From positions 24,365,640-24,429,639 of the forward strand of contig NC_135781.1 of assembly GCF_028453695.1 (NCBI RefSeq): DNA of 64,000 nt. Reading direction: 5' to 3'. This document shows positions 26,111 through 39,800 of the stretch, in pieces. This DNA comes from Augochlora pura (lineage: Eukaryota > Arthropoda > Insecta > Hymenoptera > Halictidae). Made by a program: the position numbers and the translations under genes. The notes under the pieces are model-generated. The model made no database searches. It saw only the letters and a list, made by a program, of their open reading frames with translations, and was not told where the DNA came from. Position 1 is the stretch's first letter. The number at the start of each line of letters is the position of its first letter.

Positions 26111-29100
26111 TTTATAATTTTATTTATCAATTTTTCATTTTTTAGATACTAAATATAGAACACATTAATTTATCCACAGAGCTTTGAAGCATTAAATATT
26201 TTAATTAATGGTAAAAAACACTAGAGAATTAAATAATACTCAAGTGTAATTTCATAAGAGACAATGAATCTCGATTGATTTTAAGGCTCGAAGCTTCTAC
26301 TTTCGGTATGCATCGTTCATTTTCTTGTAACATGTTTTTAAATAAGATAACAGTTAGAAAACTTGAGAAATACTCTTTTTTGATATGGCTACAGATTGAA
26401 CGGTCTGTAGATAGTTTGGAAAATTTTTTTCCTGGCTGATCTTGATATGTGTTTGTAGGTTTATTGGGCAGCCTACCTTCTCGATAACGTATCCATTAAG
26501 GACATTTTAGATGGTTTCACCACCACGGCTATCTGGGCACCCTGCAAACAGCTGATACAATATTTAAGAAAAACCGACACCACGGGACCTAGAGGAAACT
26601 GTACGGATCGCGTTTCAGACATATACGGGATATTTGCTTAGGAGAGACGCTTTCACAATGACAATCTGCTAAAAGAAATGAAAAATTAATAACAACGATA
26701 TTGTAGATTGGGTTTTGTTTTATTAACGATTTGATGTTACCTGACGCTTCAATACTAACATGAATCAGTAATAGCACAGATGATCAAACAAAAATTCAAG
26801 AATAATCGTAACTAATTATAAACATTTCAAGCATGGTTTTAAGCAACGAAACTCCAATGATGGATTAACAATCGTATGCCCGTAAGTGAATTGCCGTACC
26901 AATAGTGCTTAGCGTGAATGAAATTTCTATTAACCTCGGCCGTCGACCACGAGGGACGTTTGTTTCGAAAAGTTGAGAGCTGCGTTGTGTGGTCCACGGA
27001 GTCCTCGAGCCAGGAAGTCATGGCTGTATTACAAAGACCTCATTGTGACGCGTGCACGTGGGGTTGCTTGGAAAGGTCACTTTTCAAGGGTTGCTTCTCG
27101 AAGTCTAAACTAAAGGGAACGAACCGGAAAGCTGATCGGGCCGACGCGACGGGTAGGATCATTATAACATGGGGGAACGAACGTCTTGCGTATTACTCGC
27201 TCGTAAGCACAATACCGCAAAAGCTGTAAAACGTCCGCCGTTCTAAATATATAGGATCCTTTGCCTAGCACGAGCAGCTCGAGCCGCGTGCTTTATATTG
27301 TACGCCGTTGAGTGCATAAAACGCCATTTGTCCTGGGAGTGATATCGGCCGTCGTCTGAAAATGTCGCTTTTCTAAGCAACGGGCAGCATGAAAGGTCCT
27401 TTGCTTCTCTTCTTATTTACGAGTGCGGTGCTTGCGGTGTTAAACAAAAAGGGTGGGCTATTGTCGGTGTTATTGGCTGGCGGAATATATCGCGTGCAAA
27501 GTTGCTCGCGGCTTTTACCAAACGAGAACGGTAACATTTGAGTAACGGACATGGGGCAACGTGCCGTTTACGAGTTTCTTGTGCCGCATAATTTGATGTT
27601 TTTTTGGTTGGAAAAGTAAGGAATGAATTTGTCAGCGATCATACCAAGGCGTTAATAATGTTAAAATTATTTTGTTCGCGCGCTTTGGATATTAGAAATT
27701 TTGATACGCTTTCCTGCGGGATTTGGATGTTCGAAGTAGGTGCATTTTGGAACTATGTTTCCTGTAAATGAACACGGTCGTCGACGTTTAATAGATGCGT
27801 TTCAGTGAGGGTCTAAACTTCTAAACGGAGAACGCAAGACGTGACGGGATAAACATTGATCTATTAATAATCCAGGTGAATCTAGATCTGGTCCCATCTG
27901 TTTCTACTGACGCTGTTGTACCCTAATCTATTTAAAATCTAAATTGTTTGTGCTCTTTAAATCCTGTTGAATACGGCAATTCTCTAGCATTCAATGTCTC
28001 TAAAAATTCATTTTACAAATTAGACAGTCATTTCATTGGTTGGTGGATATATTTAAGTTCTATAAAGGTCACGAATTAATAATTAAACAGTTTGTCTACG
28101 ATGTTAGGAAATTGCAATATTTCCAACGAGTAAACCACCGGTTGGAATATTTTGTTCATGAAAAATGTGAAACCGAAATAGTATATTAATTCGGAGAAAC
28201 TTTATAGCACCTGCTTCGTGGAACCTGCTTTCGGCGATCCTCCGGCCCCATAGCATTCTCGAATTTAAATGAATATGCCAGTCGCAAGGTCGCTGAGATT
28301 AAAAAAGGTAAGGCGAAAGAAAACAACTGTCTTCTATCCCGGTCGTGGCCAACAATACCGACGGAGTTTCGACGATTCTTCAAAGGAGATCGAAGAATAA
28401 AGGAACGCAGGTCAGGAGACTGGACCTCATAATTCAGCCTGCGAAGAAGCTCGCGCCTCACACCTCTTGTCCATCGAAAATTTATGACCGAACGAGTCGG
28501 AAATTCAGATAGGGAATCGTTAGAAAATACAAGAAGCCGCGATGCGTCGCGATTCTTTAAGCTTCGAAACAAACGTGAACGGTGGAAGGCTGAAAAGAGA
28601 TGGGAAACCAAAGTGGAAAGGTGTAGGAGAGAGAATCGTGCAAGAATGCCGAGACACTTCTGGCAACGATCGACCGGGAAGAGGGTGAGTTTCATCTTTC
28701 TTCGCGTACGCTCCCTCAAGTATAGTAAAACCATGCGGTGGTCTGTTTTATACTACGAGGGACTAAGTTGTTGAAATGGCACTTTCGACGCTTGGTACTT
28801 CAACTTTGACACACTCGACCCGTAACTTCTGACAGCGGCGGTACAAATATACCAAGGAATTCCAGAAGATAGCTATTGACAAAAAATACCATAAGCTGTG
28901 GCTATTTTATTGGAAATTTGTTAAATCTTTGAAATTTATTTATTTAGTACACTTTATGATGACAAGAAATTTTTATGTATTTTTATTTGATAATAATAAC
29001 TATCGATTAATTTTCGCGTACTGTAGACAAATTAATTGTTGCTGTACTTATCTGTAAAAATTTTACAAATACTCCTCGCAGAATATAATTCTTTAGATAA

Positions 29101-32100
29101 TGATATAACGATAGTTATATAGTTTCCCGTTTTCCTATTTATTTCGGAGGCAGAGAACCTCTGTTTTGACTAAAAATTCACCAGCCTATTAGATTGATAA
29201 TGCTGTAAGATTTACTAGAATTTTTCAATATCGCGGCTTTCACTTCTACGAAGGATACGCTTCCCGTTCTTATAAATCACGAAAGAATTATTACGAGATA
29301 TCGTTGAGCAACTCGCAGATTAATAACTGGCCAGTTGAAATGAAATATCTGTGTGACACCTCTAAAGCACTTTGTAATCAGACTCCTTTACGATTTATCT
29401 TTGGGAACCTTAAATCGAAGACATTAAAAGACACCGTGGACAGGATTAACAGCAACGCGATAAATTACTATAGCTGCACTTGACAATGCTACGACCACTG
29501 CGTGATTCATTGCCGGTTCGTGACAATGGCGGATACTTTAACGATGCAACAAATTCTCGGAGCACAATTAATGCCTTCCTCTTGTTCTTTTACCATCTCG
29601 TTTTCTTCCGCGGCTTATTCTATCACGATTCGTTCCTATCTTGTGTTTCACCGGCGCAAATTCTGCCTGTCGATGTCGGTGTTTCCCATGGTAACACCGA
29701 AGTCTAAGTTACTGTGATCTAGAACACTTTGACGATACCACGCTAATAGAAAACACACCATCCGGTTTCGCAAAGTATTTTTCTCGTCCAAGGCTGCGCA
29801 GAAGTCTGCGGTTTAGTTTACGTAAAACATTTTATATACAATGCAAATTGCATTCTCTTAGGAACTACATTGACCTGGAATCTCAAGTGTAATCGACAAC
29901 TTTGCTTTATAAGTTGTCTCTAACTTCTTCACGTTCGCAGGTATCTGGGCATTACTAAAGAATTATGTTTAGACGCAATGTTAAATATTTTTAACTATTT
30001 TTTAGATAAAAGTTATCGCGAGTAAGTTTGTAGCACCTTTTAGAGCGCACATTTTTGCGTGAAAACGATGTACGATTAATACCGTGGTGATTCATATATT
30101 TAATAAACAATTGCTGAATATAATTAAAAGATTACAGGGGATACAAAAAGATAAGTCACAGTGCAAAAAATTGATAAAAATAGAACAGTATTTCACTTTT
30201 TATATGTCCCTATTCATGAACTGTAAAAGTGACGATTTGTCGATCATACTTTTACACGTATTTTAATATTTTCCCCGGCAAAGCAACGCTTCTACAGTTT
30301 ATTAACAAAAGCACGTCAGACGGTCGCTTCAGTACTAAAATAGAACACAACAAGTTGATTTATCGTATAAAATCAAGTTCCTGCTCCAAAAAGAAGCAAT
30401 CCATGCTGCACTGTAATAAATTACCGAACGGTAAAAACTGGCGAGGAAATTATGATAAATGCGGGTCACATAAAAATGGGTTACCATGGACAAACAGCAC
30501 AGCAACATAGTGCTCTTTGTCGTCTTGTTAAGTTGTCGTCAGCGAGGATGGAAGGCGATTATTCGGCGCCCCAAGATCTCGAGTGCGTGTCGAATCGATT
30601 GGCACGCTCTACCCGTGATCCAGGTACCTCGTTAGCCATGAACACCTATCGATATATTATCATGCGACATCTCCGCTGCCATTACGGTCTCGTCGAGCAT
30701 TTTTCCCATGGATTTCACTGAACTTTCGGGGAAAGGCACTTGGTCTTCTGTTGCATCATTACGCTGACAATTGCAAGTTAGAGAGAAATATAACTCATTC
30801 GATTGGTACATTGAACGACGAACGTAAATGAAAAATATTTGATACAAAGACTCCGTTATTTCGAACTCTAAAAATTCCTTGTAAATTATAGGAAACTTGG
30901 ACGAATCTCTTTAGACCATTGAGCATTATTTTTTAAAAATAAATTACAAACGATAGTTCTTTCATTTATAATTAAATCTCAATAATTTTCAGTTAAAAAA
31001 GGTATAATATTAGATTCTCCAGAGTGTCAGAAAGAAATGGTACTTTTGTGTCTCCGATCGTAATTTTTAATCAAACCCTCCAACCCGGTAGAGATGATAA
31101 ACATTTCGAAAGCAATATAAATTGAACAAATGTCGATACGAGGAATTAATTTTAGCAAATGAAAAATACCAGGATCGAGACCACTCTGCGACACCCCGTA
31201 ACGTCCGCACCGTCCGAAACGATAAAACGCCGCCGGTCCGTGCTTCCAGCCATTTATTCGTTGCTGCGGGCATAATTAATATCATTATTGTGATGTCAAC
31301 GGGAGGAAAGAGTACGAGCACGTCGAGCGTGCGTTACACGAGTAGTATATATACCGACTAGACAGGCTACCGCGCGGGATATGCTAAATACGATCAAACA
31401 ATGTTGTTTTATGCTAAGTGACCCCTGTCACGCCGAGAAAGACAATGCCGCTTGTCTGTTCTCCGCGAAATGCATCAGGATGTCTGCTCGGCTAGCCAGA
31501 CGGAACCTTCTGCCGCGGTATCATTATCTCTGCTCCCTTCTCGATCGAAAGTATCGCCTCGTTCTTGCGCCGAGCAAAATTTTCTACACTATTAGAGACA
31601 CGATTAAAATGATTCATATCCTAGAAATACACAAAAATTGTCCCCACTATTTAATTGCTCAATTCATAGCTAATTTAATTTCTGAAATATCTTTACCATT
31701 CTGCATTAGATTCTTCTTCTAGTTTTGTATAAAACCCGTCATCGATTTAGGAATACGCTAGAACGTTGTAATACGGAATATTATTACAGTGCTATATACG
31801 ATATGAGATTTGAATTAATTTGTTTAAAAATTTATTATAAACGTGTAAATTAAATACACGATAAAAGCATTTACGATTTCTATGAATTTGAGAAGTACGC
31901 AAAGCGCGAGAATGTGGAGCATTTCGACGACGCGGAAAATTGCTAAAGGTGCTCCTACAAACGGCCACACGATTTCCAACGGCAGGGTCGGGGGAAGGAT
32001 CTAGGAAGGTGAAACTTTTCTGAAATATTCCGCCTAATGATAGCATTGATAACGTGTGCGAAATTATTAATGCTCGGGCATTGAGATAATGTTTAAAAAC

Positions 32101-33314
32101 GCCGGTCAGCTTTCAAAGAAGTCAGCTTACGACTGTAATTCAATCGGGATGAATAGTTACAATCTGTATTCGAGTGTAATCTTTCCATTATGGCATACCT
32201 CGCGCGGAGTATTACCGGTACAATGTTCGTTAAAATCGCTGGGAAGCCGAAGCCGGCCGCGGCAGCGGTCGCGGACGCCGTGAGGATGCCGTTCGCCGTT
32301 CGCCGTGGCAGGCGCAACGAGTCCGTCATTCTTTGTGCGTGGGATTAGCGATGCAAATTTGCACTACCGCGGAACATAATTGGCCGACATTGTGCGTTCG
32401 TTAGCCGAGTATTCTGCCACTTATCGGTGCCGCCGCGAAAGGGACAAACGTTGAATAGCAGCCTCCTAATTGAAGGTACGCCGCGCGTCGCGCCGCGCCG
32501 TTTCCCGCCGCATCGCGGTTTTCACGCCGTCGAGGAAGAATGGGGGGGACACCGAACTGTCGGAAACGAACCAGCCTTCTTTTCCACTTCGAGGCTGGGT
32601 ACCTGACAGCGAGAAAGCCACAGTCGAGTCGCTAATTATGGAAAACGATTCTGAAAACACACTGGGCGCGCACGAACCGCGAACTGGAACCACCGATGTG
32701 GCGACGCTTGAATAAGGTTGTTTATCAAATAAAAAGACGCTGACGATTCGTAGGTCGGCATTTTGAATTTAGCACGTTTGTATCGTTAGCGTACACGATA
32801 AATATGCGCATAACTGATGCGGATTGAAACGGCTTCAACGAGAAAAGATCAAGGAGGTCGTTCATTTGTCAGATGTTGAGAGAAAAGGAATAATTTATAG
32901 GTATGATAAGTGCCATTAGAATGCAAAGCAGTTTTATGTATCGACCACTTCGAATAATGCTGTGCGAGACAATTTATGATAAGGACATTATCTTTCATTC
33001 TGTTTAGCAGGTTTTGTAATCAATAGTTTCGTAGAACGTGCAACTCGTAATGGTAAAGTTTATGCTTTGTTGAGGGTCAATATAATATCGGCAGTTTGGT
33101 TTATAATTATTTTGAATGAATGAATATTGTAACATTGGTATTTCTGTAAGTAAAAAAATACTTAAATTAGGAACAGATACAAAACTGTGCCTAGTCTGCA
33201 ATCTTTTGTCGTATAACGGGCGGCGCTGCAACGAATCTTTCCTCGATTTTTTGTTGGAAACGAGGCGAGGACAGCGTCGTGAATAAGATCAGCTGTTCCC
33301 AAGATCCCGAGATC

Positions 33315-33337
33315 CACGTGTCACACACTCACACGTG
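33315..33337. promoter_or_regulatory. Paired CACGTG E-boxes in a hairpin-like arrangement
   Basis: CACGTG hexamers start at 33315 and 33332. CACGTGT and ACACGTG form inverted arms around CACACACTC. The symmetry is seen directly; any role in bHLH factor binding is inference. Confidence 0.3.
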
Positions 33338-34321
33338 ATGTCCTCAACCGCATTACAAGGACCTGCGCGTGCTGTGCGCCTCTCCGTTAACATGCTCGCG
33401 TGCATGAACACGACATCCGATATGCCTCGCTTAATTCCGTTGAAGATTCGCCGCATAATCGTGTTATCGCGGTGTTACGCGCGAGGGTACGTCGACTAGA
33501 AAAATTCGCAGCTTGTCGGCTGATAATTAGTGCCCGGAGGTGTCGCCAGAAGAGCGTGTATAACTATCAATAGACCGATGCATAATTACGAGCTATAACA
33601 GCGACGGTCGCGTCGGCCGATGTTTTCTTCGCTGGAGATAAACGATTCTTTATCGAATCGTTTTAATCGTAACTCGAGCTACGCTTGGATATATTTTTTC
33701 AGACATAAAATTTCTATTAATTATTGATTTCTTCGGAAATATGGAATCAAAATTGAAATTGTTTACAGAAACATTTATAAACAGTTAAAGTACAAGAAAA
33801 AGGAAAGAATTCGTTCGTTAAAAGCCATACCTTTTTCAAGGTGTAGCTATGATAATTCTTTTTTTTAAATATTCCTTAAATATTGTATTTATCCGCTTTG
33901 ATAATTCGATATTCCAAATAGCGCATAATTTGACAATTTAAATTATTTCAGGAACATTCGTGTGATTATTTCTAAGAAGCGTACCAGAACTTTTACGTGG
34001 CTGACAGCCAGCGCATACGTTCATCTGATACATTATGTGACCACGTCGAAAACGTCAATCGATGTTTGCACGATTCAGAAATAAGCACACAACGTTTCAC
34101 GTTTATCGTGCATAAGGATAAGCATAACGAATAATTAGGAAACGCCGCCTCACAATCTATCACTTTACCTTAGCTGGCAACGACGATATCGACGCGGGCG
34201 GCTCGGCGCCGGGCGACGGCAGCAAATAAGAAACAGAATTTTTCCGCACGGCGAATGCAACAAATTTATTGTAAAGAGTCCAGACACCGTTGGCTCTTGC
34301 ACAGCTAATTAGCCAAAAAGT

Positions 34322-34341
34322 GACACGTGTAAACACGTGTC
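34322..34341. promoter_or_regulatory. Perfect 20 bp palindrome holding two CACGTG E-boxes
   Basis: GACACGTGTAAACACGTGTC is a perfect inverted repeat with a two-base centre. It holds CACGTG at 34324 and 34334, exactly 10 bases apart, so two bHLH dimers could sit on the same helix face. It lies about 1 kb from the similar pair at 33315-33337. Function is inference; no start site is recognised next to it. Confidence 0.35.
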
Positions 34342-34595
34342 CGGTATCGCAGCGAGAATTATGAAGCACGCGAAACAAGGTGCAGAAGCAGTTTAACTAG
34401 ACCCTATCATTCAGGATCGACTAATGTCCAACGTTTCACGGAACGAGAAAGAAATCCAGATTAGAGGACATTCGCATGAATTATTTACGATCCCGGTGTC
34501 CGCTTAATCGGTTCCAAGCTCACAAATGAATGTAATAAATCGTTTCGTCAAGTTAACGGGAGAAACCCGAACGTTTCCATGTTCGGACCATGGCG

Positions 34596-34630
34596 ATGTA
34601 GAATGTAGAATGTAGAATGTAGAATGTAAG
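34596..34630. repeat. 7 bp tandem repeat, about 4.5 copies
   Basis: The unit GTAGAAT is repeated perfectly four times, followed by GTAAG. Confidence 0.9.
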
Positions 34631-35319
34631 AGAGCATCGCGGCGCGGACTGTACACATTGATATCCCATTGATAACAGGGTTTACCCAGATGTGGCGGAG
34701 CACAGTGTTCGCGAGCAGCGTTTCTATGCTTCGTGCAGGCTCGGGGACACGGCGGATGTGTTGCGGCGGGCAGCACCTGCAAAAATAAGTATCGCCTTGA
34801 TAAATGGATTATCAGACGACTTCCTGCCTGCGCGGGCGAAATTTGTCGTCGGTGAAAGTGCGATGACAGCGGCCAATGGAAAAGTGCTTTTATCTGGCTG
34901 GAAATAGCGCTTGCATAGGAAGCTAGATAGCGCCGCCGTAAATATAGGAGACTCTGCGCTTTTCTTCCCTTTTCTTGATTAATCGAGAGAGCGATTCATA
35001 TTACGTACCAACCTTGATGTTACTGCTAATTGATTGAAAAGAAGAAACCGTTCGAAAACTCAACGGACCAGCAAGATTGCGCTAATGGATGGAAATTGTC
35101 TCATTAGCTATCACGCTAATCGTTTCACTGGACGGTCGGATAACCATGTGACAGTTTTATAGTACTTATACAGAATTTCGTGAACTACGAATTGTTCTGC
35201 GAACTATTTCATCGCGATACACTTATTGCACACGACGAAGCGATCGTCCTAAAGCAGACGATAGATAACATAGCAGTTGTAGTCTAGAGCGATGAAAATA
35301 ATTTCGAAACACATCTTGT

Positions 35320-35465
35320 GCAAGATTATGCTGAATATGCAGATCGTGTAAGGGATATACTAATTACGTTAAACGTATGCTAGAAATATGAGAAGCGTGC
35401 AAGAAATATGCAGCATATGCAAAATACAAAGAGAATATGCACGAATCTCGAATTATGCAAAATGA
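35320..35465. repeat. Cluster of TATGCA motifs
   Basis: Over about 145 bases, ATATGCA or TTATGCA(A) recurs at irregular spacing (near 35333, 35406, 35414, 35432 and 35454), with related TATGCT copies nearby. It may be a decayed repeat or a cluster of POU/octamer-like half sites; the sequence alone does not decide. Confidence 0.4.
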
Positions 35466-36743
35466 AGCGTATTATCTTTCATATCCTCCTTCGATCAGGA
35501 AGTATATTTCCATCGAAATTCCGTTGATTTCAGAAAATTATGTACTCGCAGAGTCGACGACTTCCCCAACCGCCGGCTTTCTTATCCAAACGGCATGATT
35601 CTACCGCGTCGCATGGTTTACAACAATCATCCGGAAAATCGATTGTGCCTCTCGATTTCAGCAACGCGCGGTTCGAGTCGCGTCGAGGAATCTGTAAATT
35701 CTAATGAAGGAGGAAGCGATAAAAGTAAATGGGCCCGGTAACGATTGCGTTACAGGCTACAGTTCAAACGGCGTGCAACGGGTCCGAACAGCGCAGCCCC
35801 GACGCGACGCGGGAATGACGCAAACAGCCGGATAATATTGTATGAAATGCATAAAACGCGTCGAACCGTCGTAAATAACACGCCGCGTAAACATTCTAGC
35901 ACGCGATCCTCTCAGCGCTCGCTTCCGGTAATTTACGAGGAAATCAATGATGTCGCGCCGATGACTATGCCCGGCGCGCCATTGAAATAACAACGCGCCT
36001 GGGAAATCGGGTACAGGCTTTGCCACGCCGCGGACTAAATAATTGCCGAATAAAATAATTCCCGGGCTGAGGGGGAAGCAATAAACGTAACCGATCCTAA
36101 CGACCGTTTCGATACGAATGCGAGTGCGAACGCGTCGGTGCCACGGCGCGACGCGACGCGTTCCCGTGTTCGATTGAAGTATACCACGCACGATAAATTA
36201 TCCATCGACTTAGCCGAGCTTGCGAACCGTTAATGCGCGCATCTGCTTACGCCGTTTCCTGATCTAGCTACTTACCACTTGCTAGTCGTAACGCGAACGA
36301 TCCTCTCTTTCCTGCTCGTCGTTGTTGCTCATTCCGCGAGGAATCGTCATGCGATGGGTCCTCGGATTTCCTGCTGCACCGCTTTACCAGCCCTTAAACT
36401 GATTTGCGATTCTTATTCTACCATTTGAAGTTTAAATTGCTCGGCTACCGTTAGGTACTTACATACTTGCCAGCCATTTTGAACTACTCTCGAACCCGTC
36501 GAAAAAAACTCACGCGGCTTGGTCCAGTTTGATAAGGTAACCGAGTTACGATCTTCGAAGAAGGCACGGAAACACGATTACTCTTTACGGAGAAATATCT
36601 CATATCTCCGATAGACATTATTCTGTTTAAGATTAAAGACTTGTCCTCTGGTTGATGCAATTTTATATCCAGAAATACCATGTTTGCTCTTTACGATCGA
36701 TGTGTAATGGGACTTACTCTTGGTAATACCGCAATTCCTCACC

Positions 36744-36852
36744 ATTTTACTACGAATCCAATCCGCAGCGAATTAATTCTGTTTCAGCAGCGAATCGTTA
36801 GCTACTCAGTACAAAGAAAAGTTCTACGTCGACTCCTGCTAATGGATTGTAG
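36744..36852 (+). repeat. Diverged dispersed repeat, copy 1
   Basis: A block around ATCCAATCCGCAG, followed by AGAAAAGTTCTAC and TGCTAAT, matches in order the sequence at 50487-50557 (and its duplicate at 51697-51767). About 40 extra bases lie between the two conserved blocks here. The element family is not recognised. Confidence 0.45.
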
Positions 36853-39800
36853 AGGTGTGCAAGAATAGGATTTATTATTGTACCTAAAACGTCTTGCACG
36901 CGGTATGAAAACTAGAAGCTGGTCACAAGATTTTGCAATAGCGTTGAATCGACGCAGAGATATTGCAATAATTTCTGACAGACTTTTCGCCGTCATAACT
37001 TCATTCCACATATCGTTTGTTTAATTACGGTATCTACGCACATTATCGCTATCGAAACGTTAACGGTCCCGTTTCAATAACCGTTTATTAGTACCCAAGA
37101 TAATCGCTGATTCATTGAGTACCAAGGGAGGACACTGGCAATGAATCTCGTCGTATCTTAACTGCGTTCGGTTATAGGATGGTTTCGATCGAAATCTGAT
37201 ATGCCGATACGCGAAATCCGTTGGCAAAAAGCGGAATCGTTTCGAGATCATCTCGAAATCTTTCCTCGGCGATGCTTTACGACCGATCCGGCATTACCTA
37301 GCGTTTATTACATCTGGCCCTCTACGGTACGTAGCCCGGCCGATGGCACTGCAATTACGCGGGATAGTCGATGCGCTAATTAATTAGGATATAAAATAGT
37401 CTTTAACGGAGCGAGGAAGCAGTAAAGATAACCGTCTCCGACGATAAATATCGTGTCGATACCTCGGATACAAACTAACGAGATGAGGTTGCATCAACTG
37501 CACCGTGGTACCGTTCGCCGTAACAGGAGAGCCGGCCCGGCCCGGCCCGAGCGGCAGAAACGTCACCGAGACTCCGGATGTTCCGCATTTCATTCGATCG
37601 AATGTCTAACTATAGATCAGCAACCCTGACTGGCTCCTGAGTTAACCAGAATCCAATCTTTACGTTCAAGCTATGCGGATACTTTTTTAATAGCAATTAC
37701 CTAAAAATGCTCACGAAATCATTTACAAGATCTGCTAAATTTTCTGCTGTATATTTTGACTGTTTTAGTAAGCACACTTTATCAATATTTTAATAAATGC
37801 AGACTAGTTTAACTTTTCACTGCTATATGCATCTAAATAATGAAACTGTTCAATTTAATGCTGTTGGTAGAGAGATATTTTTTAAAAATTTTACAATGTT
37901 ATTACCTTCGCTAGGTATTAGAGCTGCCGACACAATATTTAACAATATTGCACGTGCATAACTCTATTTTATTCTCTTTCTCCATCTTGATAAATTCCTC
38001 GTGTTCACATTAATATTCTCGGGCTCCGTTCTTCTTTTAAAAAATTAACATTTATGTTTAACACGTGGAACCAAAATGTTGAACGGATGCACAATTGATA
38101 GCGCACTGAATCCGCAGCAAGCGTAGCGACTTCATTCCCCGCTGTGTCCAATGATCCAGCACCAGTCGGGACATAATCACTATCATTACAGCACCTTGTT
38201 GCAATTGAATCAATGACGTTCGCCTGCTACTAAGAAAGTCGTGAAGCAATTCTAATTGAAGTAGCCAGTACTTACCGCGGCTCCTCGTTTTATTACACTT
38301 CGGCATAATTTTATTCGTTAATTAATTAAAGCATGCTCGGGCAAGCGGCGCTGCGGCAATGCGGAAAATCGCGGGGACACTGCCACAGGCCTTAATATCA
38401 AGCTCCAATTGATTGCCTGACAAGGCAGCAATGAAACGAGTTCGTAAAGAACCAATGAAACGACGCGTACGGAAGCGTTTAATGCACTGCATGCCGAAGA
38501 TATATAAAGTTGCACTGCCCGATAGAAAACGGTGCATTAGATCGAAAATGACTGGACGTATTAACTCAATTTCTCCAGGAAAATGAATATATCTTCTTCC
38601 CGCGGGGGAATCTGCTGTAATTAAGTTCTTCTCGGGTTGCTCAACGCAAATCGATAAAGATGTAACCGTGTGCAACATTCATCGATTGAAATTAATCACC
38701 ACAATTTTTGCAACATTAATTCTTTTTCTTTCTTTCTACGTTTATGTTACGCCAAACTAATTTTTGCAACAAAAATTACAACATACAGTGGTTTATCTTA
38801 TTTATCAATTCAGAAGTAAGAAAATTTCATACGCTGTATTAATTATATCATTGAAAATTATACCAATTTATACTTGAAGCGTATAATAAATTCGACATGT
38901 ATTTTAACTAAGTCTATAATATCTACAAAACGATAATTATATCCCATGAGACGTTCAATGGTGTATAAGAAAATTCAAGATTTGTATTGATTTATTTTTA
39001 ATACTCCAAATAACGGTGCCGGTGTAAAATGATTTATGGAATGTACCTAGCCATTAAATCGCTGCGACTTCGATGCACCTACTCAAACGGGATGCCGTAA
39101 ACGTCGACGGCTAGTCGATTTCCTCACAGGATTAGGGGATTGTTCTTAATGCATTTATGCGAGCGCAGCCAGCACTCTAATCCGCAAATAGTCCTCCATA
39201 GAAATTCAGCAGCGGCATTATGTCACTGGAATGCAAGAACGAGTCGCGATTACGGTCATCGCGGCGTCGCTCGAACATTCCCAGAAGCGCCATTGGCCAA
39301 TCGGCCGGGCAATGAAACCGAACCCTTTGACCCGTTTCTAGCCTCAATTCGCATTCCGGAATCGTAGAATAAGCGGCACAGACAGTCTCATTAAACGCTT
39401 CTTGACGCGGCTGAACCTTCGAATGGCGCGGTCGCGGACGCGGACGGTGAAAGTGCGTGCATGTAGCGCGGTTCTTTCCACGTCCGATACGAAAACGCGA
39501 TCGAACCCGCTCGACATTAATTACAATGCAGCACATACGTGAAATTCGCCGGGAATGCCGACACCCACGCGTGAAAATAATAGCTGCGGGCTTTGTGAAA
39601 CGGGACGGTATCAAAAGTCGATAATACCTTCGACTAAAATAATCCTCGTTCCATAACGAGGGAAAGAAGTGCAGTAAATAATTATGAAGAAAGAGTTACG
39701 CCCATGACAATAATTACCGTGCACTGTAGATCTTATGCAATCGTAAAGATATACATATGGGCCAATAAAATCAATCAAAATTTTTTAGTCAATTTTTATT

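Larger units (their letters stand above)
25171..34595. other. Gene-free stretch
   Basis: No recognisable gene. CpG-rich patches at about 25.17-25.91, 32.2-32.72 and 33.2-33.66 kb alternate with AT-rich valleys (26.0-26.4, 28.9-29.2 and 33.7-33.95 kb). A GTG-rich and GTCG-rich run occupies about 25374-25423. At 28484-28690 a Lys/Arg-rich + strand frame ends at a good donor-like GGGTGAGT, but it overlaps a longer minus-strand frame and no domain is visible on either strand. I make no exon call. Confidence 0.5.

Noticed and set aside
28186..28734. Open frame of 182 codons on the minus strand, and the Lys/Arg-rich frame opposite at 28484-28774
   Set aside because: They overlap on opposite strands, neither has a known domain, and a single donor-like GGGTGAGT is not enough to call an exon.
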